DNA of 64,000 nucleotides from Coriobacteriaceae bacterium AF08-21 (GCA_027687465.1 JAQCQR010000012.1:1-64000); one strand, 5' to 3'. Positions 1 to 8,339 are shown, numbered from the stretch's first letter. Program-made: numbers and translations. The notes: generated by a model from the sequence alone, not told the origin.

Positions 1-16
1 CTAGTCGCTATTTAGG

Positions 17-36
17 GCGTCCAAGATTTGGGACGC
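17..36. repeat. Short inverted repeat near the window edge
   Basis: Arms GCGTCC and GGACGC enclose an eight-base loop. The right half (TTGGGACGCAGTT) resembles units of the hairpin repeats at 40437-40609, so this may be a degenerate member of the same intergenic family lying 3' of ridA. It could also serve as the ridA terminator, although no clear T-tract is visible. Confidence 0.4.
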
Positions 37-92
37 AGTTCACACGCGCTGCAGGGTCTTTTTGCATGTCATGTTTAGTTGTTACCAACACC

Positions 93-470
93 TTAGAGAG
101 CGGCGACAACCTCGATCTCGACCAGACCGCCAGCCGGAAGGGCGGCAACCTGGAAAGCGCTGCGCGCGGGGAACGGAGCCTCGAACTTGGAGGCGTAAAT
201 CTCGTTCACGGCGGCAAAGTCGGCGATGTCGGCCAGGTAGACCGTGGTCTTGACGACATCGGCAAACGTGGCGCCGGCAGCGGTCAGCAGAGCCTCGACG
301 TTGGCGAGGGACTGCTTGGCCTGGGCCTCGACACCCTCGGGCAGCTTGCCGGTCGCGGGATCGATGCCCAGCTGGCCGGACAGGAACACCATGTTGCCAG
401 TCTGGATACCGGGGAAATACGGGCCGATGGCTGCGGGTGCGTTATCGGAAGACACGACGGTCTTGCTCAT
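93..470 (-). CDS. ridA: RidA family reactive enamine/imine deaminase
   Basis: A 125-residue protein of the YjgF/YER057c/UK114 family, the usual length. These trimeric enzymes hydrolyse reactive 2-aminoacrylate and related imines released by PLP enzymes. Family signatures are visible: an N-terminal AIGPYFPGI segment, FLSGQLGIDP, a central VVKTTVYLADI strand, and a C-terminal FPARSAFQVAALP stretch whose Arg is the usual substrate-carboxylate ligand. The open frame extends further upstream, but the ATG at 470 is chosen because it follows a good GGAG site and gives the standard family N-terminus. The gene is monocistronic with its own promoter and is divergent from the U32 gene. The assignment is firm; the physiological substrate here is inferred from the family. 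Confidence 0.95.
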   Translation of the reverse strand: MSKTVVSSDNAPAAIGPYFPGIQTGNMVFLSGQLGIDPATGKLPEGVEAQAKQSLANVEALLTAAGATFADVVKTTVYLADIADFAAVNEIYASKFEAPFPARSAFQVAALPAGGLVEIEVVAAL

Positions 471-557
471 GTTTTTCTCCTTACAAGTAAAAGGGAACGG
501 GAGCGCGGCGTTCACACCGGGAGGCACAGTTCGGTCTGAACACCGCGCTTGATTGGG

Positions 558-586
558 ATAGTAGGGGATGAGTTTGCCCGATGCAA
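558..586 (-). promoter_or_regulatory. Probable sigma70 promoter of ridA
   Basis: On the minus strand TTGCAT (581-586) is followed after 17 bases by TACTAT (558-563), close to the vegetative consensus and about 90 bases before the ridA start. Confidence 0.55.
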
Positions 587-730
587 GATAATTATCAGCC
601 TTCGAGAATATTTTATCGCCCAACGGTTTCCCCGGACCGCTGAACGGTTCTCATATGAAGCAGCCAGTCCAAGCTGCTGAAGACTTTATCCCGCTTAGAG
701 CACGGGCATCGCCTGCCGCGATGGCACCAC

Positions 731-736
731 TATACT
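731..736 (+). promoter_or_regulatory. Possible -10 element of the U32 gene
   Basis: TATACT lies 32 bases before the start codon. No convincing -35 hexamer stands at the expected distance, so the call is weak. Confidence 0.3.
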
Positions 737-768
737 TTTGATTATCTGAGCATTTTGAAAGGCAGGAT

Positions 769-3264
769 ATGACCGCAACCGCCAGTCGAACCACCAACCG
801 TAGACCCGAGCTCTTGGCCCCCGCCGGAGGCCCGGAGCCCTTCGCCGCCGCACTCGCTGCCGGGGCAGACGCCATCTACTGTGGCATGGGCAGCTTCAAC
901 GCCCGCCGCAAGGCAACGAACTTTACCGACAAGGCCTTTGAGCAGGCCTGCCGCGCTGCACACCTGGCCGGCTCGCGCGTCTACGTCACGGTCAACATCG
1001 TCATCAAGCAGTCCGAGATGGCCGATGCGTTGCAACTCATCCATCGCTGCTCCACGCTGGGCGCCGATGCCTTCATCATCCAGGACTGGGGTCTGTTCTT
1101 TGAGGTCAAGCGCACGATGCCCGGCATCGAGACGCATATCTCGACCCAGGCGAACATCCATGACGACCGCGGAACCATCTGGTGCCGCGAGCAGGGCGCC
1201 GACCGCGTGACCCTCTCGCGCGAGCTCTCCATCGACGAGATCGCCGCCATCCACGACGCCGCGCCCGATGTCGACCTCGAGGTCTTTAGCCACGGTGCCA
1301 TCTGCTTTTGCTACTCGGGTCTGTGCCTGCTGTCGAGCTTTGCCATGGCGGGCCGCTCGGCCAACCGCGGCATGTGCGCCCAGCCCTGCCGCCTGCCCTA
1401 CGAGCTGATCGACGAGAACGGCCGCACGCTCTCCCCCGCCGGTCGCGAGCGCGCGCTGTGCCCGCGCGACACCAACACTTCGCAGCTTGTTCGCCGTCTG
1501 TATGACGCCGGCGCCGCATCGCTCAAGCTCGAGGGCCGCATGAAGGCTCCCGATTACGTGTATTCCATCGTCGACGTGTATCGTCATCAGATTGACGATA
1601 TGCTGGCCGATGTTTCGACCTCTAAGGACGAGAAAGCCGCCCGCCAGCGCCAGCTCAAGCGCTGCTTTAACCGCGACTTTACGCACGCCTATCAGGACGG
1701 CACCTCGGGCGACGAGATGATGAGCTATGAGCGTTCCAACAACCGCGGCCAGATCGTGGGCACGGTGCTGGGCAGCCGCCCGGCCAACCGAGATGTGCGC
1801 GGCCTCAAGCCCGACGACCGCCGTCGCCGCGCCGCCATCGCCCGCATTGAGTTGTTTGAGCCCGTGGGCAAGGGCGACCTGCTGGAGCTTCGCCACGACG
1901 ATGAGTTCGACCAATTCCTGACCACCATCGCCGCCGATGATGCCGCTGCCGGCGATGTTATCGAGTGTCGCGTGCCCCGTAGCATGCCCGAGGGCTGCCG
2001 CGTCCGCGTGATTCGCAGCCAGCGTGCCATCGACGCCGCCGGCGCCGCGCTCAAGCGCGATGTGCTGCGCCGCCGAGCTGTTGATGTGTCCGTCGTGGCG
2101 CGCCTGGGCGAGCCGTTTACCGTCACACTCACCTGCTGTGACAACCCCACGCTCACCGCCGCCGCCACGGGCTTCACCGTCGAGGCCGCCAAGACCCGCG
2201 CCGTCGAGGCGGCAGACCTGGTTGAGCATGTGGGCCGCATGGGCTCCTCGCCCTTTGAGGCAGCGAGCTTTGACGTTTCGCTCGACGCCGGCTGCGGTAT
2301 GGGCTTCTCCGCCGTGCACAAGGTGCGCGCCGCCGCCTGCAAGGCATTGGAGGAGGCCATTCTGGCGCCGTACGAGGAGCGCGCGAAAACGCTCGAGTTG
2401 CCGGTGATTGTAACCAGTGGTTCCCGCCCCGCGCCCGCGCACTACCGCGACGAGCCGCAGATCTGCGCCACCGTCACCACGCTCGAGGCTGCCGAGGCAG
2501 CCCGCGCGGAGGGCGCAACGCGCATCTACATGACCACCAACGCGCTCGATGCGGCCAAGCTCTCCCCCGCCGATACGTTTGAGCAGGGCATCGTACCCGT
2601 GCTCGATGAGGTCTGCCGCGCCGTTGACCACGTCCGCGTTGACCCGTGGGTTGTTGCCGGTGCCACGGTCGCTATTGGCAACATCTCTGAGCTTGCCCTG
2701 GCCGCCCAGGTTGGCGCCACGGCCGAGATTCGCTCTTGCCTGCCGGTTCATAACACGCCCTGCATGGAAGCGCTTGCCGAGCGCGGAGCCGGTGCGTTTT
2801 GGCTCTCGCCCGAGATCACGCTCGACGAGATTGTCTCGCTCGGCGCCGCCGCGCCCGCGGCGCTGGGCATCACCGTCTTTGGCCGCCCGCGCGTCATGAC
2901 AAGCGAGCATTGCATTCTGCAGGTTGCCAACGGCTGCATCCACGATTGCGCCAACTGCCGCCTGCGTGCCCGCAAGCTCTCGCTCAAGAATATCGACGGC
3001 AAGGTCATGCCCGTGCGCACCGACATCCATGGCCGCTCTCGCTTGTACGACGCCTACCCCATCGACCTTACGCCGCAGGTACCACAGCTGCTCGACGCCG
3101 GCGTGCGCCGTCTTATGGTGGACGGCACGCTGCTCGAGACGGATGAGGTGGGCCGCGCCGTCGCACGCGTCCGTCGCGCTGTCGAGGCGGCTCAAGCCGG
3201 CCGCAAGCCGGCCGCCCGCCTGCGCGGCGCCACCTCGGGCTGCATGTTTGTGGGAATTAGCTAA
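769..3264 (+). CDS. U32 family peptidase / RlhA-like protein
   Basis: An 831-residue protein. The N-terminal half is a U32 domain: it opens with the family motif ELLAPAG near residue 14, and residues 175-210 carry the Cys signature CYSGLC followed by NRGMCAQPCR. A second Cys-rich patch, ANGCIHDCANC near residue 720, resembles the C-terminal cluster of long U32 proteins. Proteins of this architecture include E. coli RlhA, which makes 5-hydroxycytidine in 23S rRNA; other U32 members are annotated as collagenase-like peptidases or prephenate-dependent tRNA hydroxylases. An RNA-modification role is therefore more likely than proteolysis, but that is inference. The ATG follows a GGCAGG site. The pseudouridine synthase gene begins 16 bases downstream, suggesting a two-gene RNA-modification operon. 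Confidence 0.85.
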   Translation: MTATASRTTNRRPELLAPAGGPEPFAAALAAGADAIYCGMGSFNARRKATNFTDKAFEQACRAAHLAGSRVYVTVNIVIKQSEMADALQLIHRCSTLGADAFIIQDWGLFFEVKRTMPGIETHISTQANIHDDRGTIWCREQGADRVTLSRELSIDEIAAIHDAAPDVDLEVFSHGAICFCYSGLCLLSSFAMAGRSANRGMCAQPCRLPYELIDENGRTLSPAGRERALCPRDTNTSQLVRRLYDAGAASLKLEGRMKAPDYVYSIVDVYRHQIDDMLADVSTSKDEKAARQRQLKRCFNRDFTHAYQDGTSGDEMMSYERSNNRGQIVGTVLGSRPANRDVRGLKPDDRRRRAAIARIELFEPVGKGDLLELRHDDEFDQFLTTIAADDAAAGDVIECRVPRSMPEGCRVRVIRSQRAIDAAGAALKRDVLRRRAVDVSVVARLGEPFTVTLTCCDNPTLTAAATGFTVEAAKTRAVEAADLVEHVGRMGSSPFEAASFDVSLDAGCGMGFSAVHKVRAAACKALEEAILAPYEERAKTLELPVIVTSGSRPAPAHYRDEPQICATVTTLEAAEAARAEGATRIYMTTNALDAAKLSPADTFEQGIVPVLDEVCRAVDHVRVDPWVVAGATVAIGNISELALAAQVGATAEIRSCLPVHNTPCMEALAERGAGAFWLSPEITLDEIVSLGAAAPAALGITVFGRPRVMTSEHCILQVANGCIHDCANCRLRARKLSLKNIDGKVMPVRTDIHGRSRLYDAYPIDLTPQVPQLLDAGVRRLMVDGTLLETDEVGRAVARVRRAVEAAQAGRKPAARLRGATSGCMFVGIS

Positions 3265-3279
3265 CCGAAAGGCTTACAC

Positions 3280-3939
3280 GTGAACGAAGAACCTCAAGTC
3301 CTCTATTGCGACGCCTGGCTCATGGTCATCGACAAGCCCGCCGGCATGATCGTCCACGGCGACGGCACCGGCGAGCGCACGCTCACCGACTACGCCAGCG
3401 ACCTGCTGCTGGCGATGGGCGACGGCTTTGCCGCGACCGATATGCAGCCGCTCAACCGCTTGGACCGTGACACCACCGGCGTGGTGCTGTTCTCACTCGA
3501 CAAGCAGACGCAGCCCGCCTTTGACCAGATGATCATCGACCACGCGTTCGAAAAGCACTACCTGGCGCTCGCCGAGGGCAAGATCGACTGGAACGAAAAG
3601 CTCATCGACAAGCCCATCGCCCGCGACCGTCACGACAGCCGCAAGATGCGCGTCGGCGCCAGCGGCAAGCCGTCTCAAACGCGCGTGAAGGTGCTCAAAC
3701 GTCTTAAGAGCCGTCGTGGCCTGCCCACGCGCTCGTATATCGATGTCGAGTTGCTCACCGGCCGCAAGCACCAGATCCGCGTACATCTGGCCAGCGAGCG
3801 CCATCCCCTGGTGGGCGATGACCTGTACGGAACGCCGCGTCCCTACGGCCTGATGCTCCATGCCCACAGCGTGTCCTTTACGCATCCCGTAACCGGCGAG
3901 CACATCCACATCGAAGCCCCCTGCCCCTGGGAGCCCTAA
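3280..3939 (+). CDS. RluA family pseudouridine synthase
   Basis: A 219-residue protein of the RluA/RsuA superfamily that isomerises uridine to pseudouridine in rRNA or tRNA. The catalytic motif LNRLDRDTTGVVLF (near residues 58-71) contains the active-site Asp, and GRKHQIRVHLA near residue 162 is the second conserved block. It has no N-terminal S4 domain and is shorter than typical RluD, so it resembles the compact RluA/YhcT type; the target base cannot be told from sequence. The start is GTG at 3280, preceded by an AAAGG site. It sits 16 bases after the U32 gene and is followed directly by a strong hairpin. Confidence 0.92.
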   Translation: MNEEPQVLYCDAWLMVIDKPAGMIVHGDGTGERTLTDYASDLLLAMGDGFAATDMQPLNRLDRDTTGVVLFSLDKQTQPAFDQMIIDHAFEKHYLALAEGKIDWNEKLIDKPIARDRHDSRKMRVGASGKPSQTRVKVLKRLKSRRGLPTRSYIDVELLTGRKHQIRVHLASERHPLVGDDLYGTPRPYGLMLHAHSVSFTHPVTGEHIHIEAPCPWEP

Positions 3940-3976
3940 ACCACCACAAAGGGGACAGGCACCTTTGTGGTGGTTT
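3938..3976. terminator. Perfect 15-bp hairpin with GGGGACAGG-type loop
   Basis: AAACCACCACAAAGG pairs perfectly with CCTTTGTGGTGGTTT around a nine-base loop. It overlaps the stop codon of the pseudouridine synthase gene and ends in a short T run, so it probably terminates that gene. The GGGGACAGGCACC centre recurs at 4321 and, changed, at 6429 and 30031. Confidence 0.65.
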
Positions 3977-4009
3977 TGTGCCGCGATGGCTCTGCCGGAT
4001 TCCCAAACA

Positions 4010-4225
4010 TCTCGATCTGTAACAGCTAAAGCCCATTTTGCGGTCCATCTGTTACAGATCGAGACATTCGAATCCCCTCAAGGGAATAATCTCAATCTGT
4101 AACAGTAACTCGGCAAAATCAGTCCCAGATGTTACAGATTGAGACAAAGGGACGGCGCGGTTCGTAAGTATCTCGATCTGTAACACCTAGCCCACTTTTT
4201 ACGGTCCAGTTGTTACAGACTTAGA
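4010..4225. repeat. Three tandem long palindromes in a convergent intergenic region
   Basis: Unit 1 has perfect 16-bp arms (TCTCGATCTGTAACAG 4010-4025; complement 4049-4064). Unit 2 has perfect 15-bp arms (4090-4104; 4130-4144) in which a C-to-A change in the left arm is matched by G-to-T in the right, so pairing is kept. Unit 3 (4171-4185; 4211-4225) has a decayed right arm. Loops are 23-25 bases and share a CCCA-TTTT-GGTCCA pattern in units 1 and 3. Together with the flanking hairpins they fill the 431 bases between the convergent RluA-type gene and deoR-type gene; no coding sequence is seen there. Confidence 0.8.
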
Positions 4226-4310
4226 CAAACCGGCAGGCAACGAAAGCGGCGACGCCCGTGATGGACGTTGCCGCTTTTCTATTGAGAAAACTACTCGGTT
4301 TTCGTTACTA

Positions 4311-4346
4311 ACCACCACAATGGGGACAGGCACCTTTGTGGTGGTT
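4311..4346. terminator. Second copy of the ACCACCACAA hairpin
   Basis: ACCACCACAA (4311-4320) pairs with TTGTGGTGGT after the centre TGGGGACAGGCACC. It is almost identical to the hairpin at 3938-3976, in the same orientation, and lies 25 bases beyond the stop codon of the minus-strand DeoR-type gene, where it could act as that gene's terminator. Confidence 0.55.
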
Positions 4347-4370
4347 TTGGCCTTAGCCCGTCCCCTGCTG

Positions 4371-5117
4371 TTAGACCGTGATGACGTTGTCCATTGCCCG
4401 GTACTTGGCGGGGACCTCGCCTGCGGTAATAATCGTTGCGTCGCGGAAGTCCGCAAACTTGACGGGCGCCACCATGCCAAATTTGCTGGCGTCCGAGATT
4501 ACGAAGCGTTTGGCCGTATGACGCATCGAGATGCGCTTTACTTGGGCCTCCTCGATATCGGGCGCCGTGAAGCCCTGCTCGGCGGCGATGCCATTAGAGC
4601 CCCAAAAGCCACAGTTGAAGTTGTAGCGATCTAAGGTTGCCAAGGCATCGGGGCCAACGAGCGCCTCGGTCTCGGGTTTGAGCTCGCCGCCCAGCACCAC
4701 GGTACGCATGCCGCGCAAAGCGAGATGCTGAGCATGGAGCACGGAATCAGTCACATAGGTGACCCCTTCGAGATGCGGAAGATGCTCGATGAGCCTGAGC
4801 GTCGTCGAACCCGAATCGATGTACACAAAGCTCTCGGGCTCTACCAGCGCCGCCGCACGGGCGCAGATACGTTCCTTGTCGTCGTTATGGAGATCGCTGC
4901 GCTCATTAAGCGTTAGGTCGCGCGTCACGTGCGCGCGCTCAAGGCTTGTCGCGCCGCCGTGCACCTTGGCGATGCGGTGCGCTCGGTCAAGTGTCTGCAG
5001 GTCGCGTCGAATGGTAGAAGCCGTCACACCCAGGGCATCGGCAAGCTCTGGCACCGTTACTGAGCCAGCCTGTTGCACCATCGAGACGATCGCATTGAGT
5101 CTATCTTCCGCGAGCAT
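4371..5117 (-). CDS. DeoR/GlpR family transcriptional regulator
   Basis: A 248-residue DeoR-type repressor of typical length. Residues 1-57 form the N-terminal winged helix-turn-helix, with the family signature VPELADALGVTASTIRRDL near residues 24-42 and the conserved AKVHGGA close to residue 52. The remainder is the sugar-phosphate-sensing domain with YIDSGSTTLRLIEHL (near 98-112) and VVLGGELKPETEALVGP. Such regulators usually sense a phosphorylated sugar and repress neighbouring catabolic genes. The gene starts 3 bases after the oxidoreductase stop, so the two are translationally linked; the regulator probably controls this operon through the CGCG-rich palindromes upstream of it (inference). 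The effector is unknown. Confidence 0.92.
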   Translation of the reverse strand: MLAEDRLNAIVSMVQQAGSVTVPELADALGVTASTIRRDLQTLDRAHRIAKVHGGATSLERAHVTRDLTLNERSDLHNDDKERICARAAALVEPESFVYIDSGSTTLRLIEHLPHLEGVTYVTDSVLHAQHLALRGMRTVVLGGELKPETEALVGPDALATLDRYNFNCGFWGSNGIAAEQGFTAPDIEEAQVKRISMRHTAKRFVISDASKFGMVAPVKFADFRDATIITAGEVPAKYRAMDNVITV

Positions 5118-5120
5118 CGC

Positions 5121-6200
5121 TTACTCCTCCTCGGGGTAGACGACTCCCCAATCGGCACGGAGCTTGGTCATCAGCTCCATAACATCAGAAGCATAATCCA
5201 GAAGCTCACGCTTGGAATCATCGCCGGCGACGGCCTTCTCGAGGTCAGCCATCTCGTAGCATAGGGCGTAAGCCTCGGTGCCCGCGGCGACCTCCTCGCG
5301 ATGACCGTCCGCAGTCCACACGATCGTCGCATGATCGGCACGCGGATATTCGTTGACCTCGATATAGCACTTATCGAAGCTAATAATCGAGCGCTTGGGC
5401 TGCTTGGAGTGGAGCGTAAGACTCACGACGCCCAGCTGCTGCTCGGCGTTTCGGCAGACAATGCCGCCCGCGACATCGACACCAGTCTCGCAGGTGTTGC
5501 CGAGCGAAACAACTTCGGTTGGCCGGCTGGCCATAAACAGGCGCATGACCGAAAGGGCATACACGCCAATATCGAGCATGGCACCGCCGGCAAGGTTGCG
5601 ATTGTAGAAACGGTTGGTCAGGTCGCCGTACTCCTTGTAGCTACCAAAGTTGAGCTGAGCGAGGTTCATGCGGCCGAACTCGCCGGCATCCATGCGACGA
5701 CGCAGCTCCTGATACAAGGGCATATGAAGCACCGTGGTAGCGTCCATAAGGACAACGTTGTGCTCGGCGGCAATGGCACGGGCCTCATCGAGTTCAGCGG
5801 AATTGAGGGTAATGGCCTTCTCGCAGAGCACGTGCTTGCCGGCTGCCAGGGCAGCGCGCAGATAGGTGATATGAGTGTTGTGCGGGGTAGTGATGTAGAC
5901 GGCGTCGATGCCAGGATCGGCGTAGAGGTCCTCAACCGTGTCGTAGACCTTCTCGATGCCATACTGCTCGGCAAAAGCCTGAGCCTTGGACAGCGTACGG
6001 TTGGCGACGCCCGCAAGCTTGCGACCGGCAAGAGCAAGGGACTGAGCCATCTGGTTGGCGATAACGCCGCAACCGATGACGGCCCAATGGAGCTCGGGAG
6101 CCGTAAAAATATCGTCGGGGAACGGCTTGTCCTGGACCGAAGCGAACGCTGCTTTGGCGGCTGCCGCGGCGTCGAGCGGAGCCTGCTTGGAATCTGCCAT
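5121..6200 (-). CDS. Gfo/Idh/MocA family NAD(P)-dependent oxidoreductase
   Basis: A 359-residue member of the glucose-fructose oxidoreductase / inositol dehydrogenase family. The Rossmann domain begins near residue 40 with AVIGCGVIANQ. The conserved EKP motif is here EKA (within GKHVLCEKAI, near residue 127); the Lys is kept and the Pro replaced by Ala, a common variant. The C-terminal alpha/beta domain contains GGAMLDIGVYAL, which places the catalytic-region Asp and Tyr. The family oxidises or reduces sugars, polyols or trans-1,2-dihydrodiols; the exact substrate cannot be read from sequence. The ATG follows a strong AGGAGG site and is the first gene of a two-gene operon with the DeoR-type regulator. 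Confidence 0.92.
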   Translation of the reverse strand: MADSKQAPLDAAAAAKAAFASVQDKPFPDDIFTAPELHWAVIGCGVIANQMAQSLALAGRKLAGVANRTLSKAQAFAEQYGIEKVYDTVEDLYADPGIDAVYITTPHNTHITYLRAALAAGKHVLCEKAITLNSAELDEARAIAAEHNVVLMDATTVLHMPLYQELRRRMDAGEFGRMNLAQLNFGSYKEYGDLTNRFYNRNLAGGAMLDIGVYALSVMRLFMASRPTEVVSLGNTCETGVDVAGGIVCRNAEQQLGVVSLTLHSKQPKRSIISFDKCYIEVNEYPRADHATIVWTADGHREEVAAGTEAYALCYEMADLEKAVAGDDSKRELLDYASDVMELMTKLRADWGVVYPEEE

Positions 6201-6250
6201 TATGTGCCTCCTGTGTCATAGAACGCCTTGCTTTCTGACAGCTCTATATT

Positions 6251-6284
6251 CGCACAAACACGCGCTTCTGTGCGCGTTTTTGCG
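6251..6284. promoter_or_regulatory. Candidate operator palindrome upstream of the oxidoreductase operon
   Basis: CGCACAAACACGCGC and GCGCGTTTTTGCG form an imperfect inverted repeat 51 bases before the start codon. Other ACGCG/TACGC motifs lie in 6320-6380. This is a plausible binding site for the DeoR-type regulator encoded in the same operon. Confidence 0.4.
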
Positions 6285-6327
6285 TATCTCACCGCTAAAC
6301 GATCATTGTTGTCCCGAAAACGGCGCA

Positions 6328-6357
6328 TCTATACGCATGGGTGTGCAATTAACGCAA
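6328..6357 (-). promoter_or_regulatory. Probable promoter of the oxidoreductase-deoR operon
   Basis: On the minus strand TTGCGT (6352-6357) and TATAGA (6328-6333) are separated by 18 bases. The candidate operator lies about 45 bases downstream. The 337-base gap 6201-6537 otherwise holds only the hairpins listed. Confidence 0.4.
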
Positions 6358-6428
6358 TCTAACGCGTATAAACGCGCACACAAGCAATTTGTACAGCGCA
6401 CCCGCTCATCTATGCTTGCCCATTAAGG

Positions 6429-6459
6429 GCACTCATTTAAGTCTGTCCCCAATGAGTGC
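6429..6459. repeat. Hairpin with GGGGACAG loop and a different stem
   Basis: GCACTCATT and AATGAGTGC are perfect 9-bp arms. Read on the minus strand the loop starts GGGGACAGAC, matching the loop of the hairpins at 3938 and 4311 although the stems are unrelated. Confidence 0.55.
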
Positions 6460-6474
6460 AATGAGTAGGGATAG

Positions 6475-6510
6475 AAAAAGGCCCGGGTGCCGTGGGGCAT
6501 CCGGGCCTTT
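6475..6510 (-). terminator. Intrinsic terminator after rplX
   Basis: AAAGGCCCGGGTGC and GCATCCGGGCCTTT form a GC-rich stem with one mismatch. On the minus strand it is followed by a T run, 28 bases after the rplX stop. It marks a real end of the ribosomal operon at this point. Confidence 0.85.
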
Positions 6511-6537
6511 GCTAGCAACTTAACTGTTGCGGGCAGC

Positions 6538-6843
6538 TTAGAACTTGTGGCCGCACTTCTTGCAGACGCGCAGCTTGTTCTTGCCGTCCTTCTCGTGACC
6601 GACGCGGGTAACCTTACCGCACTCGGGGCAGACGAGATTGACGTTGGAGGCGTCGATGGGAGCCTCCTGCGAAACGATGCCGCCCTGCTGGTTGGCAGCG
6701 TTGGGCTTGACGGCCTTCTTGACGACCGAAACGCCCTCGACAACGACCTTGTTCTCGGCGGGGAGAGCACGCAGGACAACGCCCTGCTTGCCGCGATCCT
6801 TACCAGAGAGAACCTGGACCTTATCGCCCTTCTTGATATACAT
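6538..6843 (-). CDS. rplX: 50S ribosomal protein L24
   Basis: A 101-residue L24, an assembly-initiator protein that binds the 5' end of 23S rRNA. It opens with the KOW motif ([20 protein letters not shown]). The C-terminal part carries two CxxC pairs (CPECGK and CKKCGHKF), a zinc-binding extension found in a subset of bacterial L24 proteins. It is the last gene of the operon; L5, S14 and the rest of the spc operon are absent, and a terminator follows. Confidence 0.97.
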   Translation of the reverse strand: MYIKKGDKVQVLSGKDRGKQGVVLRALPAENKVVVEGVSVVKKAVKPNAANQQGGIVSQEAPIDASNVNLVCPECGKVTRVGHEKDGKNKLRVCKKCGHKF

Positions 6844-6856
6844 ATATCTCCCCTAA

Positions 6857-7225
6857 CTACAGGGTCTCGGGAGCGAGCGAGACGATCTTCATGTACTTCT
6901 TGTCACGAAGCTCGCGAGCGACGGGCCCGAAGATACGGGTGCCGACGGGCGAACCATCGTTGTTGATGACAACGCAGGCGTTCTCATCAAAGCGAATGTA
7001 GGAGCCATCCTTGCGGCGGATCTCCTTAACGGTGCGAACGACGACGCAACGGACAACGTCCTTCTTCTTGACGTTGGCGCCAGGGGTAGCCTCCTGGACA
7101 GCACCGATGAACACATCGCCGATGCCTGCATAACGACGCTTGGAACCGCCAAGCACCTTGATGCAGCGAATCTTGCGAGCGCCGGAGTTGTCGGCGACGT
7201 TCAGCATGGTTTGCATCTGAATCAT
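6857..7225 (-). CDS. rplN: 50S ribosomal protein L14
   Basis: A 122-residue L14 of standard length, with the family start [16 protein letters not shown] and the conserved VVRT and FGPVARELR blocks. It binds 23S rRNA near the 30S interface and the silencing factor RsfS. It is preceded by a 118-base gap, unusually long inside this operon, which may hold an internal promoter, and followed 13 bases later by rplX. A GGAGGA site precedes the ATG. Confidence 0.98.
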   Translation of the reverse strand: MIQMQTMLNVADNSGARKIRCIKVLGGSKRRYAGIGDVFIGAVQEATPGANVKKKDVVRCVVVRTVKEIRRKDGSYIRFDENACVVINNDGSPVGTRIFGPVARELRDKKYMKIVSLAPETL

Positions 7226-7297
7226 GGTAGATGTTCCTCCGAACTAAGAACCGAAGAGAGGTGCGCAGCCTTTAGACGGCCTGTGGTATACAAACCA

Positions 7298-7326
7298 GGC
7301 ATACGCACATCTTCGGAAACGTACAA
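7298..7326 (-). promoter_or_regulatory. Possible internal promoter before rplN
   Basis: In the rpsQ-rplN gap the minus strand has TTGTAC (7321-7326) and TATGCC (7298-7303) spaced by 17 bases, then TTGTATACC and a small hairpin. The -10 is weak; the case rests partly on the unusual length of the gap. Confidence 0.3.
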
Positions 7327-7343
7327 GTCGTAAGAGCGACTGC

Positions 7344-7604
7344 TTATTTAGCGCGCTCGACGACCTCGATGAGGCGCCAACGCTTCATCTTGGACATAGG
7401 ACGGGTCTCCATAACGCGGACGGTGTCGCCCACGCCAGCCGTGCACTCCTCGTCGTGAGCGTGCAGCTTCTTGGAGCTGGTCATCATCTTGCCGTACTTG
7501 GGGTGACGCTTGCGCTCGGTGATGGTGACGACAATGGTCTTGGCACCGGAGACGGAGGTAACGACACCCGTACGGACCTTACGCGAGTTACGCGAATCAG
7601 TCAT
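7344..7604 (-). CDS. rpsQ: 30S ribosomal protein S17
   Basis: An 86-residue S17 (OB fold) that binds helix 11 of 16S rRNA. Typical motifs are VRTGVVTSVSGAKTIVV near the N-terminus, KKLHAHDEE, and GDTVRVMETRPMSKMKRW. A strong AGGAGA site lies before the ATG, and the gene follows rpmC by 16 bases. Confidence 0.98.
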   Translation of the reverse strand: MTDSRNSRKVRTGVVTSVSGAKTIVVTITERKRHPKYGKMMTSSKKLHAHDEECTAGVGDTVRVMETRPMSKMKRWRLIEVVERAK

Positions 7605-7620
7605 GTTCTCTCCTTAGGTC

Positions 7621-7836
7621 CTACTCGGCGACAGCGGACTTCTCCGCTGCGATCTCGCGGGCGCGCTGCTCCGTGAGGACGCGAGCGATGTCCTTCTTCA
7701 CGGTGTTGACGCGAGCGGTGTTGTCCAGCTGGCTGGTGGCCATCTGGAAACGAAGGTTAAAGAGCTCGGCGCGCATTTCCTTCAGCTTCTCAACGAGCTG
7801 AGCGTCCGAGAGCTCACGAATCTCTGCGGGCTTCAT
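7621..7836 (-). CDS. rpmC: 50S ribosomal protein L29
   Basis: A 71-residue two-helix L29 located at the peptide exit tunnel rim. It shows the family pattern EIRELSDAQLVEKLKEMRAE and a Leu-rich second half. The ATG overlaps the rplP stop (TAATG), so translation of the two is coupled. Confidence 0.97.
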   Translation of the reverse strand: MKPAEIRELSDAQLVEKLKEMRAELFNLRFQMATSQLDNTARVNTVKKDIARVLTEQRAREIAAEKSAVAE

Positions 7837-8339
7837 TAGTTCTCCTCCTTGGCGGCGGCGGCGTCCTCAGCAGCCCACTTGGCCTCGAGAGCGGCCTCCT
7901 CAGCCATCTCCTTCTCGATGCGCTGCTCAGCGTTCTTAGCAGCAACAATCTTGGTCTTGATGGGGAGCTTGTGCTGCGCAAGACGCAGAGCCTCGCGAGC
8001 GACCTCCTCGGGAACACCCTTGACCTCGAACATGATGCGGCCGGGCTTGACGACGGCCACCCACTCCTCGGGGTTACCCTTACCAGAACCCATGCGAGTC
8101 TCGGCAGGCTTCTTGGTGATGGGCTTATCGGGGAAGATCGTGATGTAGACACGACCGCCACGCTTCATGTAGCGGGTCATGGCAATACGAGCGGCCTCGA
8201 TCTGACGGTTGGTGATCCAATGGGCCTCGAGAGCCTGGATACCAAACTCGCCGAAATGCAGCTCGGTATTACCCTTGGCCTGGCCCTTCATGGAGCCACG
8301 CTGCACCTTGCGGTGAAGAATACGCTTAGGGGCAAGCAC
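7836..8339 (-). CDS. rplP: 50S ribosomal protein L16 with long acidic tail
   Basis: A 167-residue L16, a protein of the A-site and 5S rRNA region. The core is canonical ([15 protein letters not shown] at the start, and [14 protein letters not shown] and [13 protein letters not shown] further in). The family is normally about 137-140 residues; here the last 30 or so residues form an added Ala/Glu-rich helix-like tail rich in [17 protein letters not shown] sequence. The start is GTG and overlaps the rpsC stop (TAGTG). Confidence 0.97.
   Translation of the reverse strand: MLAPKRILHRKVQRGSMKGQAKGNTELHFGEFGIQALEAHWITNRQIEAARIAMTRYMKRGGRVYITIFPDKPITKKPAETRMGSGKGNPEEWVAVVKPGRIMFEVKGVPEEVAREALRLAQHKLPIKTKIVAAKNAEQRIEKEMAEEAALEAKWAAEDAAAAKEEN

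Noticed and set aside
742..3195. An 817-codon open frame antisense to the U32 gene
   Set aside because: The plus-strand frame has clear U32 motifs, while the antisense product is Gly/Ala/Val/Leu/Arg-rich without domains.
4010..4225. CRISPR array made of the three palindromes
   Set aside because: Only three units, each an inverted repeat with related loops; there are no unique equal-length spacers and no cas genes.
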